Shown here: in pieces, positions 1 through 13,500 of the stretch
Position numbering within the stretch: the first letter of the stretch is position 1
Layout of the letters: each line of letters begins with the position of its first letter
NCBI RefSeq assembly: GCF_051014445.1
Contig: NC_135134.1
Coordinates: 3,873,672 to 3,937,671, forward strand
Length of the DNA: 64,000 bases
DNA from: Colletes latitarsis
Taxonomy: Eukaryota > Arthropoda > Insecta > Hymenoptera > Colletidae
Direction: 5' to 3'
Notes under the pieces: model-generated
Databases searched by the model: none
What the model was told of the DNA's origin: nothing
The model's input: the letters and a program-made list of their open reading frames with translations, nothing else
Made by a program: the position numbers and the translations under genes

Positions 1-176
1 CATTAAACCTGGTTTCGATCAATATTTTAGAGGATAACGCATGTTAAGTCTTGGTTAGTTCTGGGATTTGCTCTCATCAGGCTCGTACTTTCGCATATTT
101 CTGATAGTTGATGACCAGATGCTGGGCTTTTTCTGGTTTGGATCACGTAGTTGTGTGGTACCACACTGAAACAGTC
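1..176 (+). repeat. Representative satellite monomer
   Basis: One unit as phased at the window start. In order it holds the AAACCTGGTTT dyad (near 5-15), an AATATTTTAGAGGATAACG block, the TTAGG-like segment (from about 43), the variable cassette (about 75-125), a CTTTTTCTGGTTTGGATCAC stretch and the palindromic core with CTGAAACAG. Length is kept within 1-2 bp across the window. Because 176 is not a multiple of 3, reading frames shift from monomer to monomer. Confidence 0.95.
154..165. other. Conserved 12-bp palindrome TGTGGTACCACA in the monomer core (example)
   Basis: A perfect 12-bp palindrome centred on GGTACC lies in the most conserved part of nearly every monomer in both arms. In this monomer it extends to 14 bp (153-166), because the preceding bases read TTG instead of the usual AAT. 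It sits next to the conserved GGATCACGTAGT. A fixed dyad in an otherwise drifting satellite is a candidate binding site for a dimeric DNA-binding protein, but the site itself does not identify one. Confidence 0.7.
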
Positions 177-571
177 CATTAAACCTGGTTTCGATCAATA
201 TTTTAGAGGATAACGCATGTTAAGTCTTGGTTAGTTCTGGGATTTGCTCTCATCAGGCTCGTAATTTCGCATATTTCTGATGGTTGATGACCAGATTCTG
301 GGCTTTTTCTGGTTTGGATCACGTAGTTGTGTGGTACCACAACGAAACAGTCGATTAAAACAGGTTTCGGTCAATATTTTAGATGATAACGCAAGTTATG
401 TCTGGGATAGGTCTGGGATTTGCCCTCGTCAGGCTCATACTTTCGCATTTTTCACATACTTGTTGAACAGATCCTGGGTTTTTTCTGGTTTGGATCACGT
501 AGTAATGTGGTACCACACTGAAACATTCAATTAAATCTAGTCTTGATAAATATTTTAGAGGATAACGCATG

Positions 572-593
572 TTAGGTCTGGGTTAGGTCTAGG
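572..593 (+). repeat. Telomere-like 11-mer pair inside the monomer (example)
   Basis: TTAGGTCTGGG is followed directly by TTAGGTCTAGG, two copies of an 11-bp unit differing at one base, then a decayed third unit starting ATTTG. The same position in other monomers carries variants such as TTATGTCTGGG-ATAGGTCTGGG or TTAGGTCTAGG-TTAGGTCTGGG. The unit begins with TTAGG, the ancestral insect telomere motif. Whether this is descent from a telomere repeat or chance is inference. Confidence 0.75.
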
Positions 594-2999
594 ATTTGCC
601 CTCAGCGGGCCCATACTATCGCATATTTCTCATACTTGATTGCTAGATCCTGGGCTTTTTCTGGTTTGGATCAGGTAGTAATGTGGTATCACACTGGAAC
701 ATTCAATTATACCTGGTTTCGATCAATATTTTAGAGGATAACGCATGTTATGTCTAGGTTAGGCCTGGGATTTGGCCTCAGCGGGCTCATACTATCGCAT
801 ATTTCTCATACTTGATGGCTAGATCCTGGGCTTTTTCTGGATTGGATCAGGTAGTAATGAGGTATCACACTGAAACATTCAATTATACCTGGTTTCGATC
901 AATATTTTAGAGGATAACGCATGTTATGTCTAGGCTAGACCTGGGATTTGCCCTCATCAGGCTCATAGTTTCGAGTTTTTCACATACTTGTTGAACAGAT
1001 CCTGGGTTTTTCTGGTTTGGATCACGTAGTAATGTGGTACCACACTGAAACAGTCCATTAAACCTGGTTTCGATCAATATTTTAGAGGATAACGCATGTT
1101 ATGTCTGGGATACGTCTGGGATTTTGCCCTCATCAGGCTCATAGTTTCACGTTTTTCACATACTTGTTGAACAGATCCTGGGTTTTTCTGGTTTGGATCA
1201 CGTAGTAATGTGGTACCACACTGAAACAGTCCATTAAACCTGGTTTCGATCAATATTTTAGAGGATAACGCATGTTAAGTCTTGGCTAGTTCTGGGATTT
1301 GCTCTCATCAGGCTCGTACTTTCGCATATTTCTCGTAGTTGATGGCCAGATTCTGGGCTTTCTCTGGTTTGGATCACGTAGTAATGTGGTACCACACTGA
1401 AACAGTCGATTAAAGCAGGTTTCGGTCAATATTTTAGGTGATAACGCATGTTATGTCTGGGATTGGTCTGGGCTTTGCCCTCGTCAGGCTCATACTTTCG
1501 CATTCTTCACATACTTGTTGAACAGATCCCTGGCTTTTTCTGGTTTGGATCACGTAGTAATGTAGTACCACACTGAAACAGTCGCTTAAACCTGGTTTCG
1601 ATCAATATTTTAGAGGATAACGCATGTTATGTCTAGGTTAGGCCAGGGATTTGCCCTCACCAGGCTCAAACTTTCGCATATTTCTCATACTGGATGGCTA
1701 TATCCTGGGCTTTTTCTGGATTGGATCACGTACTAATGTGGTACAACACTGAAACAGTCCATTAAACCTGGCTTCGATCAATATTTAAGAGAATAACGCA
1801 TGTTAGGTCTAGGTTAGGTCTGGGATTTGCTCTCATCAGGCTCGTACTTTCGCATATTTCTCATAGCTGATGGCCAGATTCTGGGCTTTTTCTGGCTTGG
1901 ATCACGTAGTAATGTGGTTCCACACTGAAACAGTCGATTAAAACAGGTTTCGGTCAATATTTTAGAGGATAACGCATGTTATGTCTGGGATAGGCCTGGG
2001 ATTTGCCATCATCAGACACATACTTTCGCATTCTCCACATACTTGTTGAACAGATCCTGGGTTTTTTCTGGTTTGGATCACGTAGTAATGGGGAACCACA
2101 CTGAAACAGTCCATTAAACCTGGTTTTGATCAATATATTAGAGGATAACGCATGTTATGTCTGGGATAGGTCTGGGATTTTGCCCTCATCAGGCTCATAG
2201 TTTCGCGTTTTTCACATACTTGTTGAACAGATCCTGGGTTTTTCTGGTTTGGATCACGTAGTAATGTGGTACCACACTGAAACAGTCCATTAAACCTGGT
2301 TTCGATCAATATTTTAGAGGATAACGCATGTTATGTCTGGGATAGGTCTGGGATTTTGCCCTCATCAGGCTCATAGTTTAGCGTTTTTCACATACTTGTT
2401 GAACAGATCCTGGGTTTTTCTGGTTTGGATCACGTAGTAATGTGGTACCACACTAAAACATTCAATTAAATCTGGTTTCGATCAATATTTTAGAGGATAA
2501 CGCATGTTAGATCTGGGTTAGGTCTAGGATTTGCCCTCAGCGGGCTCATACTATCGCATATTTCTCATACTTGATTGCTAGATCCTGGGCTTTTTCTGGA
2601 TTGGATCAGGTAGTAATGTGGTATCACACTGGAACATTCAATTATACCTGGTTTCGATCAATATTTTAGAGGATAACGCATGTTATGTCTAGGTTAGGCC
2701 TGGGATTTGCCCTCAGCGGGCTCATACTATCGCATATTTCTCATACTTGATGGCTAGATCCTGGGCTTTTTCTGGATTGGATCAGGTAGTAATGAGGTAT
2801 CACACTGAAACATTCAATTATACCTGGTTTCGATCAATTTTTTAGAGGATAACGCATGTTATGTCAAGGCTATCCCTGGGCTTTGCCCTCGTCAGGCTCA
2901 TACTTTCGCGTTTTTCACATACTTGTTGAACAGATCCTGGGTTTTTCTGGTTTGGATCACGTAGTAATGTGGTACCACACTGAAACAGTCGCTTAAACC

Positions 3000-4437
3000 T
3001 GGTTTCGATCAATATTTTAGAGGATAACGCATGTTATGTCTAGGTTAGGCCAGGGATTTGCCCTCATCAGGCTCAAACTTTCGCATATTTCTCATACTGG
3101 ATGGCTATATCCTGGGCTTTTTCTGGATTGGATCACGTACTAATGTGGTACAACACTGAAACAGTCCATTAAACCTGGCTTCGATCAATATTTAAGAGAA
3201 TAACGCATGTTAGGTCTAGGTTAGGTCTGGGATTTGCTCTCATCAGGCTCGTACTTTCGCATATTTCTCATAGATGATGACCAGATTCTGGGCTTTTTCT
3301 GGTTTGGATCACGTAGTAATGTGGTTCCACACTGAAACAGTCGATTAAAACAGGTTTCGGTCAATATCTTAGAGGATAACGCATGTTATGTCTGGGATAG
3401 GCCTGGGATTTGCCATCATCAGACACATACTTTCGCATTCTCCACATACTTGTTGAACAGATCCTGGGTTTCTTCTGGTTTGGATCACGTAGTAATGGGG
3501 AACCACACTGAAACAGTTCATTAAACCTGCTTTTGATCAATATATTAGAGGATAACGCATGTTATGTCTGAGATAGGTATGGGATTTTGCCCTCATCAGG
3601 CTCATAGTTTCGCGTTTTTCACATACTTGTTGAACAGATCCTGGGTTTTTCTGGTTTGGATCACGTAGCAATGTGGTACCACACTGAAACAGTCCTTTAA
3701 ACCTGGTTTCGATCAATATTTTAGAGGATAACGCATGTTATGTCTGGGATAGGTCTGGGATTTTGCCCTCATCAGGCTCATAGTTTCGCGTTTTTCACAT
3801 ACTTGTTGAGCAGATCCTGGGTTTTTCTGGTTTGGATTACGTAGTAATGTGGTACCACACTGAAACAGTCCATCAAACCTGGTTCCGATCAATATTTTAG
3901 AGGATAACGCATGTTAAGTCTTGGTTAGTTCTGGGATTTGCTCTCATCAGGCTCGTACTTTCGCATATTTCTGATAGTTGATGACCAGATCCTGGGTTTT
4001 TTCTGGTTTGGATCACGTAGTAATGTGGTACCACACTGAAACATTCAATTAAATCTGGTCTTGATAAATATTTTAGAGGATAACGCATGTTAGGTCTGGG
4101 TTAGGTCTAGGATTTGCCCTCAGCGGGCTCATACTATCGCATATTTCTCATACTTGATTGCTAGATCCTGGGCTTTTTCTGGATTGGATCAGGTAGTAAT
4201 GTGGTATCACACTGGAACATTCAATTATACCTGGTTTCGATCAATATTTTAGAGGATAACGCATGTTATGTCTAGGTTAGGCCTGGGATTTGCCCTCAGC
4301 GGGCTCATAGTTTCGCGTTTTTCACATACTTGTTGAACAGATCCTGGGTTTTTCTGGTTTGGATCACGTAGTAATGTGGTACCACACTGAAACAGTCCAT
4401 TAAACCTGGTTTCGATCAATATTTTAGAGGATAACGC
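3000..4437 (+). repeat. 13-mer higher-order repeat, copy 1
   Basis: Recurs at 5286-6723 with a period of 2286 bp (13 monomers). Shared private variants include AACCTGCTTTTGATC (near 3526) and the GATTACGTAG variant (near 3836). The two copies diverge just after 4437. Confidence 0.75.
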
Positions 4438-5285
4438 ATGTTAAGTCTTGGTTAGTTCTGGGATTTGCTCTCATCAGGCTCGTACTTTCGCATATTTCTG
4501 ATAGTTGATGACCAGATTCTGGGCTTTTTCTGGTTTGGATCACGTAGTTGTGTGGTATCACACTGAAACATTCAATTATACCTGGTTTCGATCAATATTA
4601 TAGACGATAACGCATGTTATGTCTAGGCTAGGCCTGGGATTTGCCCTCATCAGGCTCATAGTTTCGCGTTTTTCACATACTTGTTGAACAGATCCTGGGT
4701 TTTTCTGGTTTGGATCACGTAGTAATGTGGTACCACACTGAAACAGTCCATTAAACCTGGTTTCGATCAATATTTTAGAGGATAACCCATGTTATGTCTG
4801 GGATACGTCTGGGATTTTGCCCTCATCAGGCTCATAGTTTCACGTTTTTCACATACTTGTTGAACAGATCCTGGGTTTTTCTGGTTTGGATCACGTAGTA
4901 ATGTGGTACCACACTGAAACAGTCCATTAAACCTTGTTTCGATCAATATTTTAGAGGATAACGCATGTTAAGTCTTGGTTAGTTCTGGGATTTGCTCTCA
5001 TCAGGCTCGTACTTTCGCATATTTCTCATAGTTGCTGGCCAGATTCTGGGCTTTCTCTGGTTTGGATCACGTAGTAATGTGGTACCACACTGAAACAGTC
5101 GATTAAAGCAGGTTTCGGTCAATATTTTAGGTGATAACGCAAGTTATGTCTGGGATTGGTCTGGGCTTTGCCCTCGTCAGGCTCATACTTTCGCATTCTT
5201 CACATACTTGTTGAACAGATCCCTGGCTTTTTCTGGTTTGGATCACGTAGTAATGTGGTACCACACTGAAACAGTCGCTTAAACC

Positions 5286-6723
5286 TGGTTTCGATCAATA
5301 TTTTAGAGAATAACGCATGTTATGTCTAGGTTAGGCCAGGGATTTGCCCTCATCAGGCTCAAACTTTCGCATATTTCTCATACTGGATGGCTATATCCTG
5401 GGCTTTTTCTGGATTGGATCACGTACTAATGTGGTACAACACTGAAACAGTCCATTAAACCTGGCTTCGATCAATATTTAAGAGAATAACGCATGTTAGG
5501 TCTAGGTTAGGTCTGGGATTTGCTCTCATCAGGCTCGTACTTTCGCATATTTCTCATAGCTGATGACCAGATTCTGGGCTTTTTCTGGTTTGGATCACGT
5601 AGTAATGTGGTTCCACACTGAAACAGTCGATTAAAACAGGTTTCGGTCAATATCTTAGAGGATAACGCATGTTATGTCTGGGATAGGCCTGGGATTTGCC
5701 ATCATCAGACACATACTTTCGCATTCTCCACATACTTGTTGAACAGATCCTGGGTTTCTTCTGGTTTGGATCACGTAGTAATGGGGAACCACACTGAAAC
5801 AGTTCATTAAACCTGCTTTTGATCAATATATTAGAGGATAACGCATGTTATGTCTGAGATAGGTATGGGATTTTGCCCTCATCAGGCTCATAGTTTCGCG
5901 TTTTTCACATACTTGTTGAACAGATCCTGGGTTTTTCTGGTTTGGATCACGTAGCAATGTGGTACCACACTGAAACAGTCCTTTAAACCTGGTTTCGATC
6001 AATATTTTAGAGGATAACGCATGTTATGTCTGGGATAGGTCTGGGATTTTGCCCTCATCAGGCTCATAGTTTCGCGTTTTTCACATACTTGTTGAGCAGA
6101 TCCTGGGTTTTTCTGGTTTGGATTACGTAGTAATGTGGTACCACACTGAAACAGTCCATCAAACCTGGTTCCGATCAATATTTTAGAGGATAACGCATGT
6201 TAAGTCTTGGTTAGTTCTGGGATTTGCTCTCATCAGGCTCGTACTTTCGCATATTTCTGATAGTTGATGACCAGATCCTGGGTTTTTTCTGGTTTGGATC
6301 ACGTAGTAATGTGGTACCACACTGAAACATTCAATTAAATCTGGTCTTGATAAATATTTTAGAGGATAACGCATGTTAGGTCTGGGTTAGGTCTAGGATT
6401 TGCCCTCAGCGGGCTCATACTATCGCATATTTCTCATACTTGATTGCTAGATCCTGGGCTTTTTCTGGATTGGATCAGGTAGTAATGTGGTATCACACTG
6501 GAACATTCAATTATACCTGGTTTCGATCAATATTTTAGAGGATAACGCATGTTATGTCTAGGTTAGGCCTGGGATTTGCCCTCAGCGGGCTCATAGTTTC
6601 GCGTTTTTCACATACTTGTTGAACAGATCCTGGGTTTTTCTGGTTTGGATCACGTAGTAATGTGGTACCACACTGAAACAGTCCATTAAACCTGGTTTCG
6701 ATCAATATTTTAGAGGATAACCC
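5286..6723 (+). repeat. 13-mer higher-order repeat, copy 2
   Basis: Partner of 3000-4437. At the right end it switches to the AACCCATG variant, while copy 1 continues with AACGCATG, which marks the exchange point. It overlaps a 14-monomer relationship (offset 2462) linking about 4400-5800 with about 6860-8260, so several exchange events are nested here. Confidence 0.75.
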
Positions 6724-8534
6724 ATGTTATGTCTGGGATACGTCTGGGATTTTGCCCTCATCAGGCTCATAGTTTCGCGTTTTTCACATACTTGTTGAAC
6801 AGATCCTGGGTTTTTCTGGTTTGGATCACGTAGTAATGTGGTACCACACTGAAACAGTCCATTAAACCTGGTTTCGATCAATATTTTAGATGATAACGCA
6901 TGTTAAGTCTTGGTTAGTTCTGGGATTTGCTCTCATCAGGCTCGTACTTTCGCATATTTCTGATAGTTGATGACCAGATTCTGGGCTTTTTCTGGTTTGG
7001 ATCACGTAGTTGTGTGGTATCACACTGAAACATTCAATTATACCTGGTTTCGATCAATATTATAGACGATAACGCATGTTATGTCTAGGCTAGGCCTGGG
7101 ATTTGCCCTCATCAGGCTCATAGTTTCGCGTTTTTCACATACTTGTTGAACAGATCCTGGGTTTTTCTGGTTTGGATCACGTAGTAATGTGGTACCACAC
7201 TGAAACAGTCCATTAAACCTGGTTTCGATCAATATTTTAGAGGATAACCCATGTTATGTCTGGGATACGTCTGGGATTTTGCCCTCATCAGGCTCATAGT
7301 TTCACGTTTTTCACATACTTGTTGAACAGATCCTGGGTTTTTCTGGTTTGGATCACGTAGTAATGTGGTACCACACTGAAACAGTCCATTAAACCTTGTT
7401 TCGATCAATATTTTAGAGGATAACGCATGTTAAGTCTTGGTTAGTTCTGGGATTTGCTCTCATCAGGCTCGTACTTTCGCATATTTCTCATAGTTGCTGG
7501 CCAGATTCTGGGCTTTCTCTGGTTTGGATCACGTAGTAATGTGGTACCACACTGAAACAGTCGATTAAAGCAGGTTTCGGTCAATATTTTAGGTGATAAC
7601 GCAAGTTATGTCTGGGATTGGTCTGGGCTTTGCCCTCGTCAGGCTCATACTTTCGCATTCTTCACATACTTGTTGAACAGATCCCTGGCTTTTTCTGGTT
7701 TGGATCACGTAGTAATGTGGTACCACACTGAAACAGTCGCTTAAACCTGGTTTCGATCAATATTTTAGAGAATAACGCATGTTATGTCTAGGTTAGGCCA
7801 GGGATTTGTCCTCATCAGGCTCAAACTTTCGCATATTTCTCATACTGGATGGCTATATCCTGGGCTTTCTCTGGATTGGATCACGTACTAATGTGGTACA
7901 ACACTGAAACAGTCCATTAAACCTGGCTTCCATCAATATTTAAGAGAATAACGCATGTTAGGTCTAGGTTAGGTCTGGGATTTGCTCTCATCAGGCTCGT
8001 ACTTTCGCATATATCTCATAGCTGATGGCCAGATTCTGGGCTTTTTCTGGTTTGGATCACGTAGTAATGTGGTTCCGCACTGAAACAGTCGATTAAAACA
8101 GGTTTCGGTCAATATTTTAGAGGATAACGCATGTTATGTCTGGGATTGGCCTGGGATTTGCCATCATCAGACACATACTTTCGCATCCTCCACATACTTG
8201 TTGAACAGATCCTGGGTTTTTTCTGGTTTGGATCACGTAGTAATGGGGAACCACACTGAAACAGTCCATTAAACCTGGTTTTGATCAATATATTAGAGGA
8301 TAACGCATGTTATGTCTGGGATAGGTATGGGATTTGCCCTCTTCAGGCTCATAGTTTCGCGTTTTTCACATACTTGTTGTACAGATTCTGGGTTTCTTCT
8401 GGTTTGGATCACGTAGTAATGTGGTACCACACTGAAACAGTCCATTAAACCTGGTTTCGATCAATATTTTAGAGGAGAACGCATGTTATGTCTGGGATAG
8501 GTCTGGGATTTTGCCCTCATCAGGCTCATAGTTT
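6600..8534 (+). repeat. 11-mer higher-order repeat, copy 1
   Basis: Tandem with 8535-10590 at a period of 1935 bp. Shared private variants include CTGGCTTCCATC (7923 and 9858) and GAGGAGAACGC (8472 and 10407). Few differences are visible, so this duplication is recent compared with the array average. Confidence 0.8.
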
Positions 8535-10590
8535 CGCGTTTTTCACATACTTGTTGAACAGATCCTGGGTTTTTCTGGTTTGGATCACGTAGTAATGTGG
8601 TACCACACTGAAACAGTCCATTAAACCTGGTTTCGATCAATATTTTAGAGGATAACCCATGTTATGTCTGGGATACGTCTGGGATTTTGCCCTCATCAGG
8701 CTCATAGTTTCGCGTTTTTCACATACTTGTTGAACAGATCCTGGGTTTTTCTGGTTTGGATCACGTAGTAATGTGGTACCACACTGAAACAGTCCATTAA
8801 ACCTGGTTTCGATCAATATTTTAGATGATAACGCATGTTAAGTCTTGGTTAGTTCTGGGATTTGCTCTCATCAGGCTCGTACTTTCGCATATTTCTGATA
8901 GTTGATGACCAGATTCTGGGCTTTTTCTGGTTTGGATCACGTAGTTGTGTGGTATCACACTGAAACATTCAATTATACCTGGTTTCGATCAATATTATAG
9001 ACGATAACGCATGTTATGTCTAGGCTAGGCCTGGGATTTGCCCTCATCAGGCTCATAGTTTCGCGTTTTTCACATACTTGTTGAACAGATCCTGGGTTTT
9101 TCTGATTTGGATCACGTAGTAATGTGGTACCACACTGAAACAGTCCATTAAACCTGGTTTCGATCAATATTTTAGAGGATAACCCATGTTATGTCTGGGA
9201 TACGTCTGGGATTTTGCCCTCATCAGGCTCATAGTTTCACGTTTTTCACATACTTGTTGAACAGATCCTGGGTTTTTCTGGTTTGGATCACGTAGTAATG
9301 TGGTACCACACTGAAACAGTCCATTAAACCTTGTTTCGATCAATATTTTAGAGGATAACGCATGTTAAGTCTTGGTTAGTTCTGGGATTTGCTCTCATCA
9401 GGCTCGTACTTTCGCATATTTCTCATAGTTGCTGGCCAGATTCTGGGCTTTCTCTGGTTTCGATCACGTAGTAATGTGGTACCACACTGAAACAGTCGAT
9501 TAAAGCAGGTTTCGGTCAATATTTTAGGTGATAACGCAAGTTATGTCTGGGATTGGTCTGGGCTTTGCCCTCGTCAGGCTCATACTTTCGCATTCTTCAC
9601 ATACTTGTTGAACAGATCCCTGGCTTTTTCTGGTTTGGATCACGTAGTAATGTGGTACCACACTGAAACAGTCGCTTAAACCTGGTTTCGATCAATATTT
9701 TAGAGGATAACGCATGTTATGTCTAGGTTAGGCCAGGGATTTGTCCTCATCAGGCTCAAACTTTCGCATATTTCTCATACTGGATGGCTATATCCTGGGC
9801 TTTTTCTGGATTGGATCACGTACTAATGTGGTACAACACTGAAACAGTCCATTAAACCTGGCTTCCATCAATATTTAAGAGAATAACGCATGTTAGGTCT
9901 AGGTTAGGTCTGGGATTTGCTCTCATCAGGCTCGTACTTTCGCATATATCTCATAGCTGATGGCCAGATTCTGGGCTTTTTCTGGTTTGGATCACGTAGT
10001 AATGTGGTTCCGCACTGAAACAGTCGATTAAAACAGGTTTCGGTCAATATTTTAGAGGATAACGCATGTTATGTCTGGGATTGGCCTGGGATTTGCCATC
10101 ATCAGACACATACTTTCGCATTCTCCACATACTTGTTGAACAGATCCTGGGTTTTTTCTGGTTTGGATCACGTAGTAATGGGGAACCACACTGAAACAGT
10201 CCATTAAACCTGGTTTTGATCAATATATTAGAGGATAACGCATGTTATGTCTGGGATAGGTATGGGATTTGCCCTCTTCAGGCTCATAGTTTCGCGTTTT
10301 TCACATACTTGTTGTACAGATTCTGGGTTTCTTCTGGTTTGGATCACGTAGTAATGTGGTACCACACTGAAACAGTCCATTAAACCTGGTTTCGATCAAT
10401 ATTTTAGAGGAGAACGCATGTTATGTCTGGGATAGGTCTGGGATTTTGCCCTCATCAGGCTCATAGTTTCGCGTTTTTCACATACTTGTTGAACAGATCC
10501 TGGGTTTTTCTGGTTTGGATCACGTAGTAATGTGGTACCACACTGAAACAGTCCATTAAACCTGGTTTCGATCAATATTTTAGAGGATAA
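8535..10590 (+). repeat. 11-mer higher-order repeat, copy 2
   Basis: Follows copy 1 directly. Agreement ends near 10590, where copy 2 reads AACGCATGTTAAG and copy 1 continues with AACCCATGTTATG. Confidence 0.8.
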
Positions 10591-13500
10591 CGCATGTTAA
10601 GTCTTGGTTAGTTCTGGGATTTGCTCTCATCAGGCTCGTACTTTCGCATATTTCTGATAGTTGATCACCAGATTCTGGGCTTTTTCTGGTTTGGATCACG
10701 TAGTAATGTGGTACCACACTAAAACATTCAATTAAATCTGGTCTTGATAAATATTTTAGAGGATAACGCATGTTAGGTCTGGGTTAGGTCTAGGATTTGC
10801 CCTCAGCGGGCTCATACTATCGCATATTTCTCATACTTGATGGCTAGATCCTGGGCTTTTTCTGGATTGGATCAGGTAGTAATATGGTATCACACTGAAA
10901 CATTCAATTATACCTGGTTTCAATCAATATTTTAGAGGATAACGCATGTTATGTCTAGGTTAGGCCTGGGATTTGCCCTCATCAGACACATACTTTCGCA
11001 TTCTCCACATACTTGTTGAACAGATCCTGGGTCTTTTCTGGTTTGGATCACGTAGTAATGTGGTACCACACTGAAACATTCAATTAAATCTGGTCTTGAT
11101 AAATATATTAGAGGATAACGCATGTTAGGTCTGGGTTAGGTCTAGGATTTGCCCTGAGCGGGCTCATACTATCGCATATTTCTCATACTTGATGGCTAGA
11201 TCCTGGGCTTTTTCTGGATTGGATCAGGTAGTAATATGGTATCACACTGAAACATTCAATTATACCTGGTTTCAATCAATATTTTAGAGGATAACGCATG
11301 TTATGTCTAGGTTAGGCCTGGGATTTGCCCTCATCAGACACATACTTTCGCATTCTCCACATACTTGTTGAACAGATCCTGGGTCTTTTCTGGTTTGGAT
11401 CACGTAGTAATGTGGTACCACACTGAAACAGTCCATTAAACCTGGTTTCGATCAATATTTTAGAGGATAACGCATGTTATGTCTGGGATAGGTCAGGGAT
11501 TTGCCCTCTTCAGGCTTATACTTTCGCGTTTTTCACATACTTGTTGAACAGATCCCTGGCTTTTTCTGGATTGGATCAGGTAGTAATGTGGTATCACACT
11601 GAAACAGTCCATTAAACCTGGTCTTGATAAATATTTTAGAGAATAACGCATGTTAGGTCTGGGTTAGGTCTAGGATTTGCCCTAATCAGGCTCCTAATTT
11701 CGCATATTTCTCATACTTCATGGCTAGATCCTGGGCTTTTTCTGGATTGGATCACGTAGTAATGTGGTACCACACTGAAACAGTCGATTAAAACAGGTTT
11801 CTGTGAATATTTTAGATGATAACGCAAGTTATGTCTGGGATAGATCTGGGATTTGCCCTCGTCAGGCTCATACTTTCGCATTCTTCACATACTAGTTGTA
11901 CATATCCTGGGTTTTTCTGGTTTGGATCACGTAGTAATGTGGTACCACACTGAAACAGTCCATTAAACCTGGTTTCGATCAATATTTTTGAGGGTAACGC
12001 ATGTTAGGTGTAGGTTAGGCCTGGGATTTGCCCTCGTCAGGCTCATAGTTTCGCGGTTTTCGCATACTTGTTGAACAGATCCTGGGTTTTTCTGGTTTGG
12101 ATCACGTAGTAATGTGGTACCACACTGAAACAGTCCATTAAACCCGGTTTCGATCAATATTTTTGAGGGTAACGCATGTTAGGTCTAGGTTAAGCCTGGC
12201 ATTTTCCCTCATCAGACACATACTTTCGCATTCTTCACATACTTGTTGAACAGATCCTGGGTTTTTTCTGGTTTAGATCACGTAGTAATGTGGCACCACA
12301 CTGAAACAGTCCATTAAACCTGGTTTCGATCGATATTTTAGAGGATAACGCATGTTAAGTCTTGGTTAGTTCTGGGATTTGCTCTCATCAGGCTCGTACT
12401 TTCGCATATTTCTCATAGTTGATGACCAGATTCTGGCCTTTTTCTGGTTTGGACCACGTACTAATGTGGTACCACACTGAATCAGTCGATTAAAACAGGT
12501 TTCTGTCAATATTTTAGATGATAACGCAAGTTATGTCTGGGATAGGTCTGGGATTTGCCCTCGTCAGGCTCATTCTTTCGCATCCTTCACATACTAGTTG
12601 TACAGATCCTGGGTTTTTTTCCGTTTTGGATCACGTAGTAGTGTGGTACCACACTGAAACAGTCGATTAAACCTGGTCTTGATAAATATTTTACAGGATT
12701 ACGCATGTTAGGTCTGGGTTAGGTCTAGGATTTGCCCTAATCAGGCTCCTAATTTCGCATATTTCTCATACTTCATGGCTAGATCCCGGGCTTTTTCTGG
12801 ATTGGATCACGTAGTAATGTGGTACCACACTGAAACAGTAAATTAAACCTGGTTTCGATCAATATTTTAGAGGATAACGCAAGTTCGGTCTGGGATAGGT
12901 CCGGGATTTGCCCTCATCAGGGCCATATCTTCGCATTTTTCACATACTTGTTGAACAGATCCCTCGCTTTTTCTGGATTGAATCACGTAGTAATGTGGTA
13001 CCACTCTGAAACAGTCCATTAAACCTGGTTTCGATCAATATTTTAAAGAATAACGCATGTTAGGTCTTGGTTAGGTCTGGGAATTGACCTCATCAAGGTC
13101 ATACTTTCGCATTTTTCACATACTTGTTGAACAGATCCTGGGTTTTTTCTGGTTTGGATCACGTAGTAATGTGGTACCACACTGAAACATTCAATTAAAT
13201 CTGGTCTTGATAAATATTTTAGAGGATAACGCATATTAGGTCTGGGTTAGGTCTAGGATTTGCCCTCAGCGGGCTCATACTATCGCATATTTCTCATACT
13301 TGGTGGCTAGATCCTGGGCTTTTTCTGGATTGGATCAGGTAGTAATGTGGTATCACACTGAAACATTCAATTAAACCTGGTTTCGATCAATATTCTAGAG
13401 GATAACGCATGTTATGTCTAGGTTAGGCCTGGGATTTGCCCTCATCAGACACATACTTTCGCATTCTCCACATACTTGTTGAACAGATCCTGGGTTTTTT

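Larger units (their letters stand above)
1..2150 (+). repeat. Long-range duplicated block, copy 1 (partner 25504-27653)
   Basis: About 12 monomers recur at a constant offset of 25503 bp. Shared private variants include the GCGGGCCCAT variant near 606-615 (repeated near 24176 and 26109) and the TAATGGGGAACC variant near 2087. Agreement stops near 2150, where the partner reads CTCTTCAGG instead of CTCATCAGG. The first 2-4 monomers also recur from about 23571. Confidence 0.75.

Noticed and set aside
154..165. CENP-B box in the satellite
   Set aside because: No match to the TTCG...CGGG pattern; only the general idea of a conserved box applies.
3897..4088. Repeated ORFs of about 63 codons through the satellite as a protein family
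   Set aside because: They repeat with the monomer, their start and stop are set by the 176-bp length, and they have no recognisable domain or separate promoter. Treated as satellite by-products.
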